From JAABTH01 sp964492615 (GTDB lineage Bacteria; Bacillota; Dethiobacteria; DTU022): a stretch of 64,000 bases of DNA. The position numbers and the translations under genes were made by a program. Below are positions 16,396-23,333 of the stretch, piece by piece (position 1 is the stretch's first letter; each line of letters starts with the position of its first letter). The notes below the pieces were generated by a model. That model was not told the origin of the DNA, ran no database searches, and was given only the letters and a program-made list of their open reading frames with translations. The DNA lies in assembly GCA_964492615.1 (NCBI GenBank), contig CAZBKZ010000010.1:7280-71279 (forward strand). Reading direction: 5' to 3'.

Positions 16396-18384
16396 TTAAT
16401 ACCTGTAACCGTCATCCAGATCTAACAGCCGGTAGCACTCCGGGGGGAGCTCGCGCAGAAAAATTGACGGCCCTTCCGAAGTCGCTCCGTAACTGCGGTA
16501 GTCTTCCAGGTATGTTGTCATGCAGAGATAGCGCCGGGCTCTGGTTGCTGCAACATAAAAGAGGCGTCTTTCTTCGCCAAGCTCCCGGGCATCAGCCTGC
16601 ACGGCAGGGAAATGTCCCTGGTTCATACCAATTATGAATACGGCATCCCACTCTTTCCCCTTGGCGCTATGAATAGTTGATAGAGTCAACTGTCCTTCAT
16701 ACTTTTGGTCTGCGGTAGCCGTGTCTGCAAATACGGATTCTTCCAGGGCCAGGGATTCAAGGAACAGATCCAGGCTTTCAAACCTTTCTGCATAAATAGC
16801 CAGCCTCTCAATACCCCGCAGCCTTTCTTCATACTGATCGGGATAATTCTGTTTTAAAATATAATCATAATTGTTATCCATCACGGATGTAATCAGGTCG
16901 GGCACAGCTTCACGACCCATTTTTACCACCGTGTCAAGAGTATTGACCAACGTATACCAGCCTTCTTTTCCACGGACCGGTGTTTCTTTTCCTTCCAGCG
17001 CCGCCGAAAGCGGATCACCATGAAGCCTGAGCTTATCCCACAATTTGTCGAAGGTAGCCGGTCCCAGGCCCTGCTGCATAGTGGCTATCCTGCGCCATGA
17101 ATGCTCATCGAGGGCATTATAAACGACCTTCAGGTAGGCCAGCAAATCTTTTACGTGAGCTTTTTGGAAAAATTTTACCCCGCCGTAGGTTCTGTAGTTG
17201 AGACCTTTTCGGGAAAGGGCAAATTCAACTTCCGGGGTTAAATAAGAACTGCGGTATAAAACTGCAATCTCATCCAGTGATACGCCCTTGTTCTGCAGCT
17301 CCCAGATGCTTTGCAGCACCAGTGAAGCTTCCTGGCGGGCATCATAGACTTTTGCAACCAGGGGTTTGTCACCGGAAGGGTTTTTGGAGAATAATTTTTT
17401 GGGCAGCTGCTCCCGGTTGTAACTTATCGAGCTGTTGGCCAGTTCAACAATTTCCGGGGTGCTGCGGTAGTTCTGTTCCATGCGAACCAGTCTGCAATTG
17501 TTGTATTTCTCGGGAAAAGAAAGGATATTGCCTATATCGGCATAGCGGAAAGCATAAATTGACTGGGCATCATCTCCGACCACGCAGACACAGGATGCTC
17601 CAGAAAATAGATCTATGATCCGGGCCTGGATTACATTGGTATCCTGGAATTCATCAACCAGAACATGGCAAAAACGGGAACGGTATTGTTCCCTTACCTC
17701 CTCGTGCCTCTCAAACAGTTCCAACCAGTAAAGCAGGAGGTCATCGAAATCAAAAGCGTTGCTATCCTTTTTTTTCTGCTCATACTGCTCCGCGCAGCTG
17801 GTTACTGTATCCAAATACTCTAAGCGGTAGGGATAATCTTCCTCCATTACACTCTTGATCGATAGACCGGAATTACGGGCCTGGCTGATGATGCGACCCA
17901 ATAGGCCCCGCTTCATGATAGTTTTTCGCTCTTCGTCGCCAAGGGAAAGCGTGGAAAGAATTTGCTTAAGCAACAACCGTCTGTCGTCTTCATCCATAAT
18001 CGTAAAGTTCGGGGTCCTGCCGGTTAGGTGAGCATGGCTGCGCAAAATGCGGGCCCCGATACTGTGAAATGTCCCGGCCCAGAGATAATGTGGTAAAAAC
18101 CCGATCAATCTTTCAAGCCGATCTTTCATTTCACCCGCTGCTTTATTGGTAAAAGTAAGCAGCAACAGTTCTTCTGGCCTTGCACCGCATTTTATCAAGT
18201 GCGCTGCACGATAAACCAGGGCTCTTGTTTTCCCGGATCCCGGACCGGCCAGCCCCAGCAATGCCGGCTCTTCAGCTGTTGCGAACTGGTACTGTTCCTT
18301 GTTTAACTCCCTCTGAAGCTGTTCCAGCCAGCAGGGATCGGCATTACTGCTCACATCTTCAAAACTCTCCTGATCAAAGGTCAT
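16396..18384 (-). CDS. UvrD/PcrA-type superfamily 1 DNA helicase
   Basis: This is a 3'-5' SF1 helicase for repair or replication. All helicase motifs are present: Walker A GPGSGKT at residues 47-53, TFTNKAAGEM, DEFQDTN, GDDAQSIYAFRYA, QNYRS, STIHSAKGKEWD and YVAATRARR. At 662 residues it is shorter than typical PcrA (about 730) and lacks the long C-terminal tail, so it may be a second UvrD paralogue rather than PcrA itself. The ATG at 18384 has GGGAGTG upstream. It is divergent from the DUF1538 operon. Confidence 0.9.
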   Translation of the reverse strand: MTFDQESFEDVSSNADPCWLEQLQRELNKEQYQFATAEEPALLGLAGPGSGKTRALVYRAAHLIKCGARPEELLLLTFTNKAAGEMKDRLERLIGFLPHYLWAGTFHSIGARILRSHAHLTGRTPNFTIMDEDDRRLLLKQILSTLSLGDEERKTIMKRGLLGRIISQARNSGLSIKSVMEEDYPYRLEYLDTVTSCAEQYEQKKKDSNAFDFDDLLLYWLELFERHEEVREQYRSRFCHVLVDEFQDTNVIQARIIDLFSGASCVCVVGDDAQSIYAFRYADIGNILSFPEKYNNCRLVRMEQNYRSTPEIVELANSSISYNREQLPKKLFSKNPSGDKPLVAKVYDARQEASLVLQSIWELQNKGVSLDEIAVLYRSSYLTPEVEFALSRKGLNYRTYGGVKFFQKAHVKDLLAYLKVVYNALDEHSWRRIATMQQGLGPATFDKLWDKLRLHGDPLSAALEGKETPVRGKEGWYTLVNTLDTVVKMGREAVPDLITSVMDNNYDYILKQNYPDQYEERLRGIERLAIYAERFESLDLFLESLALEESVFADTATADQKYEGQLTLSTIHSAKGKEWDAVFIIGMNQGHFPAVQADARELGEERRLFYVAATRARRYLCMTTYLEDYRSYGATSEGPSIFLRELPPECYRLLDLDDGYRY

Positions 18385-18486
18385 AAATACTCACTCCCGA
18401 AAAATTTAACTGGGCGAATCATAACATAAATTTTATATCACTGCCAGATCGAAACTGCATATACTCTTCTCGATCACCTTCAATAC

Positions 18487-18515
18487 TGGACAGTAAATAA
18501 AGGTTCGGCTATCAT
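18487..18515 (+). promoter_or_regulatory. Promoter of the DUF1538-DUF1538-PII operon
   Basis: TGGACA (18487-18492) and TATCAT (18510-18515) are separated by 17 bases. The -10 covers an upstream in-frame ATG at 18514, which supports the later start at 18550. Confidence 0.55.
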
Positions 18516-18549
18516 GTTAGTAAAGATAAATACGGTGGGAGCAACCATA

Positions 18550-19245
18550 ATGCCAGAAAATATTAAGGAAATAATCCAGGAAGTGCTGCAGGCTATCTGC
18601 CCGATAGTGGTTATTATTATCCTGCTGCAATTAATCGTCACTAAATCCCCGGCTTCGCTTTTCTGGCAGTTCATCGCCGGAGCTATTCTTGTTACAGCAG
18701 GCTTGTTTCTGTTTCTGACCGGGGTCAGGATCAGCCTCCTGCCTATTGGTGAAATGGTCGGTTCTGAAATGGTAGGAAAAGGGTCTCTCTACTTTTTACT
18801 AGTAGCCGCCTTTATTTTTGGATTTGCCATTACCGTTGCCGAACCAGATGTTAGAGTCCTGGCCCATCAGGTAGATTTTGCATCGGGAGGAGCTATCGGG
18901 ACCAATCTGCTGATTATTGCCGTCGCTATTGGGGTCGGTTTTTTTGTATCCTTGGCCATCCTGCGCATCTTAATGGGAATTCCCATTAAATATTTATTGG
19001 CAGGCGGTTATATCCTGGTGATGCTGCTGTCATTTAAGACGCCGGATGCTTTTGTAGCCATATCATTTGATGCAGGCGGGGTAACAACCGGGCCAATGGC
19101 TGTTCCCTTTATTCTGGCCCTCGGGGTTGGTGCCACCTCAGTTCTCGGGGGTAAAAGCGAGGTTTCAGAAACCTTCGGTTTAATCGGACTTGCATCGATC
19201 GGACCGGTAATCGGGGTTATGCTGCTGGGGGTGTTCTACGGTTGA
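18550..19245 (+). CDS. DUF1538 family membrane protein A
   Basis: This is a 231-residue polytopic membrane protein of the uncharacterised DUF1538 family, with about six hydrophobic segments. Two motifs recur in both members of this operon: AEPDVRVLAHQV near the middle, and FDAGGVTTGPMAVPF in the C-terminal half. Such Gly/Pro-rich motifs inside membranes often line a transport path, but this is inference. The ATG at 18550 has GGTGGGAG upstream and lies downstream of the -10, unlike the ATG at 18514. The TTGA overlap with the next gene implies coupled translation. Function is unknown. Confidence 0.85.
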   Translation: MPENIKEIIQEVLQAICPIVVIIILLQLIVTKSPASLFWQFIAGAILVTAGLFLFLTGVRISLLPIGEMVGSEMVGKGSLYFLLVAAFIFGFAITVAEPDVRVLAHQVDFASGGAIGTNLLIIAVAIGVGFFVSLAILRILMGIPIKYLLAGGYILVMLLSFKTPDAFVAISFDAGGVTTGPMAVPFILALGVGATSVLGGKSEVSETFGLIGLASIGPVIGVMLLGVFYG

Positions 19246-20129
19246 GCCTTAATTTTATTCTTGAAGGGTTTGCCCATATTCTTCTTGAAGTGCTGATGGC
19301 AGTACTGCCGATAATGTTTCTGTTTCTTTTTTTTATAATCTACTTTAAACTGCCGAAAGAAATGCTCCTCAACCTTTTTAAAGGAATAATACTGGCCTTT
19401 GCCGGGCTTGTTCTCTTCCTGCAGGGCGTTAATATCGGCTTCATACCGGTAGCCGGTGAGATGGGATCAGTCCTTGGTGCAATGCCAAACCGCTGGATTC
19501 TAATCCCAATCGGCTTTATTCTAGGATTTGTTGCCACTCTTGCTGAACCGGCCGTCAGGATTCTCTGCAGCCAGGTTGAGAAGAGCTCAAGCGGTTATAT
19601 CAAGGGCTTTATTGTAATGTATACATTATGCCTGGCTGTGGGTTTGTTTATCGCCCTGGGCATGACCAGGATAGTTTATGGCATTCCATTTTACTACCTG
19701 ATTATTCCCGGGTATCTGTTGGCAATTATTCTTATGTTTCTTTCCAAACCTTCTTTTACGGCAATCGCCTTCGACTCGGGTGGCGTGGCAACCGGTCCGA
19801 TGACCGTAACCTTTATTATGGCCATGGCCATAGGAGCGGCAGACGTCATTGAAGGGCGTGACTCGGTGGCAGATGGCTTTGGATTAATTGCCCTGGTTGC
19901 CCTGGCGCCAATCATTATGATTATGCTGCTCGGTTTCTTTTATCCCGATGGAGATGAAGAACCGATTAAAGATAGTGTAAAAAGTGATACTGACTTGCAG
20001 GAGGATAACAATGAAGATGAAGAAGAGTTAGCCCCTGGTGCAATCCTGCAAGATAATAATTATATTGATGATGATATTTTGGAAAACCACAACGAAGGTG
20101 AGGTTGATAGTGATGAAAACCAATCTTAA
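19242..20129 (+). CDS. DUF1538 family membrane protein B with an acidic C-terminal tail
   Basis: This paralogue of the preceding gene has 295 residues. It repeats the shared motifs as AEPAVRILCSQV and FDSGGVATGPMTVTF. After the last membrane segment, about 55 residues form a very acidic, probably disordered tail (from YPDGDEEP to the end), absent from protein A. It starts at a TTG overlapping the upstream stop (TTGA), with GGGGGTG as SD. Its 3' end overlaps the PII-like gene by 17 bases. The two proteins probably act together, possibly as a hetero-oligomeric transporter controlled by the PII-like protein; this is inference. Confidence 0.83.
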   Translation: MSLNFILEGFAHILLEVLMAVLPIMFLFLFFIIYFKLPKEMLLNLFKGIILAFAGLVLFLQGVNIGFIPVAGEMGSVLGAMPNRWILIPIGFILGFVATLAEPAVRILCSQVEKSSSGYIKGFIVMYTLCLAVGLFIALGMTRIVYGIPFYYLIIPGYLLAIILMFLSKPSFTAIAFDSGGVATGPMTVTFIMAMAIGAADVIEGRDSVADGFGLIALVALAPIIMIMLLGFFYPDGDEEPIKDSVKSDTDLQEDNNEDEEELAPGAILQDNNYIDDDILENHNEGEVDSDENQS

Positions 20130-20466
20130 ACACGATTTAATTGTAACCATAGTAAAAAAGGGTTACTGTGAAAGAATTGTTAAGGCAACCAGGGCGGCAG
20201 GCGCAGAAGGCGCTACAATAATTCCTGCCCGAGGAACGGGTATCCACGAAACAAAAAAACTGCTCGGCATTCCCATTGAGCCGGAAAAAGAGGTAATTCT
20301 GACCATAGTTAAAGAAGAAAAAAGCGAAAGAGTGCTTGATGCAATCATTGAAGCAGGTAATCTGGAAAAACCGGCAACGGGCATAGCTTTTGTGATTGAA
20401 CTTAAAAAGGTATGTGGGGTAGTACACCTGGTAAAAGCGCTTGAAGAAGCCCAAAAGAAAGAATAG
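20113..20466 (+). CDS. PII-like (GlnB superfamily) signalling protein
   Basis: This 117-residue protein has the beta-alpha-beta pattern of PII trimers: LIVTIVKKGYCERIVKATRAAG, then a loop around RGTGIHETKKLLGIP, then KEVILTIVKEEKSERVLDAI and KPATGIAFVIELKKVCGV. The loop replacing the canonical T-loop lacks the uridylylated Tyr context of GlnB, so regulation probably differs. The ATG at 20113 has GTGAGG nine bases upstream and overlaps the DUF1538 B gene by 17 bases; the longer in-frame opening has no support. The position suggests it senses a metabolite and gates the DUF1538 pair. No glutamine synthetase or AmtB is nearby. Confidence 0.83.
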   Translation: MKTNLKHDLIVTIVKKGYCERIVKATRAAGAEGATIIPARGTGIHETKKLLGIPIEPEKEVILTIVKEEKSERVLDAIIEAGNLEKPATGIAFVIELKKVCGVVHLVKALEEAQKKE

Positions 20467-20495
20467 GAGGCCTTAGCCCCCTATATCTTTTTATA
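20463..20495 (+). terminator. Terminator after the PII-like gene
   Basis: ATAGGAGGC pairs with GCCCCCTAT (one mismatch, four-base loop) and is followed by ATCTTTTTATA. Confidence 0.65.
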
Positions 20496-20525
20496 TCCAT
20501 TAAGTATGAAACCTCTTTTTAAGCT

Positions 20526-20684
20526 TTAGAGCTTGGAAAATTCATCTTTTCCGACTCCACATACTGGGCAAACCCAGTCATCGGGTAGATCTTCAAAAGA
20601 AGTTCCCGGTTCAATTCCGCCATCCTTATCTCCTTCTGCCGGATCATAGACATATCCGCAAACCTGACATTCCCATTTGTCCAC
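20526..20684 (-). CDS. Rubredoxin
   Basis: This 52-residue protein binds one iron through two CxxCG knuckles, CQVCGYVYDP and CPVCGVGKDEF. It carries electrons in anaerobes, often to oxygen or peroxide reductases. The DLPDDWVCPVC segment is diagnostic. It starts at GTG 20684, eight bases after GGAGG; a nearby ATG is out of frame. It is monocistronic and convergent with the PII operon, so its redox partner is not indicated. Confidence 0.95.
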   Translation of the reverse strand: MDKWECQVCGYVYDPAEGDKDGGIEPGTSFEDLPDDWVCPVCGVGKDEFSKL

Positions 20685-20717
20685 TGATCATTCCTCCCCT
20701 GACTGTTATTTTAATCC

Positions 20718-20734
20718 CGGAAGTAAACCTTCCG
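20718..20734 (-). promoter_or_regulatory. Hairpin in the rubredoxin leader
   Basis: CGGAAG and CTTCCG pair over a five-base loop between the promoter and SD of the rubredoxin gene. The role is unknown. Confidence 0.3.
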
Positions 20735-20753
20735 ATATTAAGAAACACTATGA

Positions 20754-20782
20754 ATTATAACACAGATTAATTAATCTTTGAA
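20754..20782 (-). promoter_or_regulatory. Rubredoxin promoter with a palindrome in the spacer
   Basis: On the minus strand TTCAAA (20777-20782) and TATAAT (20754-20759) are separated by 17 bases. The spacer holds the perfect 12-bp palindrome GATTAATTAATC (20765-20776), a good position for a repressor. Confidence 0.5.
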
Positions 20783-20926
20783 ATAACTGTTTCAGAAATC
20801 ATGTTCTTCCTGACGGCAGGATTCATACCTTTCTGCGGAGAATAGCATTAAACAGCTAAAGGCCATCAAAGTAATGTTAAAGTAAATCTTCCAGCCCAGA
20901 TGCAGCAACGAAAGGGGAAATGAGTA

Positions 20927-22462
20927 ATGCTGGCCAAAGTCAATTCCTGTGCAATTTTAGGGATTAACGGAATACCACTTGAAATCGAGGTTTACATATC
21001 AGACGGTCTGCCTTCTTTTGATATTATCGGCCTGCCTGATGCTTCAGTCCGTGAAGCGAGAGAACGGGTGAGATCAGCAGTCCGCAACAGTGGTTATGAT
21101 TTCCCCTACTCCCGAATTACTGTTAACATGGCCCCGGCAGATATAAAAAAAGAAGGTTCAGCTTTTGATCTGGCCATTGCCATCGGCCTGCTTACCGCTA
21201 CTGGAGAGCTGAACGAAAAAGATATACCCTCCAATGCTGTTTTTATAGGAGAACTTTCCCTGGATGGCAAATTGCGGCCCATAAACGGATCACTGGCTAT
21301 GGCGCTCTCCCTGAGCGAAATGAAACAATATAGCGATTGTCTTTTATACCTGCCCCGCGATAACAGCCCGGAAGCCTCCCTTGTTAAAAATATCCAGGCA
21401 AGAGGAGCCTTTTCCCTTAAAGAGCTGGTTAACCATCTTAAGGGATCTGCCGATCTACCGGCACCACAGCCGACCCCTGAAGAAGACCATGAGCAACTGG
21501 AATACGAACACAATTTCAGCGAAGTAAGGGGACAGGAGACAGCCAAACGTGCCCTGGAAATTGCTGCTGCCGGCGCACACAATGTTTTACTCTACGGCCC
21601 ACCGGGCAGTGGCAAGACGATGCTGGCCAGAAGAATTCCTTCAATTCTCCCCAAACCATCTTTGGATGAAATCCTGGAGATCACCCGCATCCACAGTGTT
21701 GCCGGAAGACTAAAACCCGGCAAACCGCTGATTAGGAATCGTCCTTTTTGCAGCCCTCACCACAGTGCTTCAACAGCAGGGATAATCGGCGGCGGTAAAA
21801 CACCTGCGCCGGGAGAAGTAAGCCTGGCCCACAGGGGAGTTCTCTTCTTCGATGAACTGCCCGAGTATAACCGTGAAGTTCTCGAAGCGCTGCGCCAGCC
21901 GCTTGAAGACAGAACTGTAACCGTTACCAGAGTGGCAGCGACAGTTACCTATCCCGCCGATTTCATGTTTATTGGATCGATGAACCCTTGTCCCTGTGGC
22001 AATTATGGCGATCCAAAACGCGAATGCCGCTGCAGCCCCACTCAAATATTTCGATATCGCTCAAAGCTCTCCGGTCCGCTATTAGACCGAATTGATATCC
22101 AGGTTGAAGTTCCTTCTATCAATTATGAACAGCTGCAGGATAAACGGGAAAGTGAAAGTTCAGAAGTAATACGCCGCAGGGTTGAAGAAACACGGCACCT
22201 CCAGCAGGAAAGGTTTCGCAGGTTAAAAATAACCGCAAATTCGCAGCTTCGTTCGCGGCACTTCGAAAAATATTGCCCTCTTGAACGTGAGGCGCGCCAT
22301 CTTCTTCACCAATCGTTCCAGCGGCTTAATCTTTCGATGCGGGCACATGATCGAATAATCAAAGTAGCCAGAACCATTGCCGATCTTGATCAAACTGAAA
22401 TGATAAAGGCCAATCATATTGCCGAAGCAGTACAGTACAGGCAGCTGGACCGTCAGCTATAA
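20927..22462 (+). CDS. ComM/YifB-type AAA+ Mg-chelatase-like ATPase
   Basis: The order is an N-terminal ChlI/Lon-like domain (GLPSFDIIGLPDASVREARE), Walker A GPPGSGKT at 224-231, a RGVLFFDELPEYNR Walker B region, and a four-Cys insertion (CPCGNYGDPKRECRC) typical of YifB. ComM of Vibrio is a branch-migration helicase used in natural transformation; in other bacteria the role is less clear. The length of 511 is normal. The ATG at 20927 follows AAAGGGG. Together with dprA this is the only competence-related pair in the window. Confidence 0.93.
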   Translation: MLAKVNSCAILGINGIPLEIEVYISDGLPSFDIIGLPDASVREARERVRSAVRNSGYDFPYSRITVNMAPADIKKEGSAFDLAIAIGLLTATGELNEKDIPSNAVFIGELSLDGKLRPINGSLAMALSLSEMKQYSDCLLYLPRDNSPEASLVKNIQARGAFSLKELVNHLKGSADLPAPQPTPEEDHEQLEYEHNFSEVRGQETAKRALEIAAAGAHNVLLYGPPGSGKTMLARRIPSILPKPSLDEILEITRIHSVAGRLKPGKPLIRNRPFCSPHHSASTAGIIGGGKTPAPGEVSLAHRGVLFFDELPEYNREVLEALRQPLEDRTVTVTRVAATVTYPADFMFIGSMNPCPCGNYGDPKRECRCSPTQIFRYRSKLSGPLLDRIDIQVEVPSINYEQLQDKRESESSEVIRRRVEETRHLQQERFRRLKITANSQLRSRHFEKYCPLEREARHLLHQSFQRLNLSMRAHDRIIKVARTIADLDQTEMIKANHIAEAVQYRQLDRQL

Positions 22463-22507
22463 AATATTATAAACAAGATATTACCTGTAAAATTAGTTGT
22501 ATATCTT

Positions 22508-23104
22508 TTATTCATTTTTAGCCTGTAAACCATTAAAGAACAGGTAATATATCTCTTTTAACAAATCGGCATTAGCGCTTATTTGCAGTGCTGAAGAAAA
22601 ATTATGAGTTATGTAGTACTGAAAGATTTCAATATAACTAGTCAATGCTTCGGAAGATACATCAACAGTTATTACATTACCTTTTCTCCCCTGCTCTATA
22701 ATCTGATCCACTATATTATGAAGAATATGTTTTTTTTCTATTCCACCCAATAGACTTAAATCATTTAATTGATGAAACTCTTCTGTTAAGAAATTTGAAG
22801 AAAACTGCTGCGCAAAGTCTACCTTTGAAATTAGCAACTTTTCAAATTTAGTTTTAACTGGCAGATCACTTTTCAATATATTTTCTGTTAAGATACAAAA
22901 GTCATCAATGATCTTATTAAGAAAATCTTTCTTTATATTCTCCTTACTTTCAAAATAACTGTAAATAGCTCCCAGCGATACATTAGCTTCTTTTGATATT
23001 TTAGCCATTGTTACATTTTTATAACCGTATTGATTAAAAAGTTCAAAAGCCTTCTCAAGTATAGCTTTTTTCTTCATTTGTGATCTCTTTTCAAAACCGT
23101 TCAT
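22508..23104 (-). CDS. TetR/AcrR family transcriptional regulator
   Basis: The N-terminal helix-turn-helix is canonical: FNQYGYKNVTMAKISKEANV followed by SLGAIYSYFESKENI. The remaining ~140 residues form the variable ligand-binding domain. The length is 198. The ATG at 23104 lies downstream of a GGTGGG SD. It is divergent from the MMPL gene. Two near-identical 19-bp sites overlap the predicted transcription starts of both genes, so it probably represses itself and the transporter until a ligand binds. Confidence 0.93.
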   Translation of the reverse strand: MNGFEKRSQMKKKAILEKAFELFNQYGYKNVTMAKISKEANVSLGAIYSYFESKENIKKDFLNKIIDDFCILTENILKSDLPVKTKFEKLLISKVDFAQQFSSNFLTEEFHQLNDLSLLGGIEKKHILHNIVDQIIEQGRKGNVITVDVSSEALTSYIEIFQYYITHNFSSALQISANADLLKEIYYLFFNGLQAKNE

Positions 23105-23116
23105 ATTCGAAATCCC

Positions 23117-23135
23117 ACCATAGTTATAGAATATA
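23117..23135. promoter_or_regulatory. Predicted TetR operator 1
   Basis: ACCATAGTTATAGAATATA matches operator 2 (23190-23208) at 17 of 19 positions and covers the expected +1 of the tetR promoter. An imperfect inverted repeat, ATAGTTATA versus TATACTAT, extends from here to 23146. Confidence 0.6.
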
Positions 23136-23164
23136 TTTATACTATATTACAATACTATTGACAA
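23136..23164 (-). promoter_or_regulatory. Promoter of the tetR-type gene
   Basis: On the minus strand TTGTCA (23159-23164) and TATAAA (23136-23141) are separated by exactly 17 bases. Its -35 overlaps the -35 of the divergent MMPL promoter. Confidence 0.65.
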
Positions 23165-23186
23165 TTCAAGTCAGGAGAGTTACAAT
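23158..23186 (+). promoter_or_regulatory. Promoter of the MMPL-heptad operon
   Basis: Consensus TTGACA (23158-23163), a 17-base spacer and TACAAT (23181-23186). The expected +1 falls at the left part of operator 2. Confidence 0.75.
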
Positions 23187-23189
23187 CCA

Positions 23190-23208
23190 ACCATAGTTTT
23201 ATAATATA
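23190..23208. promoter_or_regulatory. Predicted TetR operator 2
   Basis: ACCATAGTTTTATAATATA is a near copy of operator 1 at a 73-base offset, about seven full helical turns. It sits on the start point of the MMPL transcript. Confidence 0.6.
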
Positions 23209-23333
23209 CCACTTAAATATTCTATAATTTTTTTATGCATGATTATCGGCCTTTGGCAGGAGAGAACCGCTCAGAATGAAATGATAGTTGCACTTAAATA
23301 CGTTAAAGGATCTTTCTAATTAAGGAGCAGTTA

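Noticed and set aside
18514..18549. Upstream ATG of DUF1538 protein A as the start
   Set aside because: It lies within the predicted -10 box and has no SD, whereas the ATG at 18550 has GGTGGGAG upstream.
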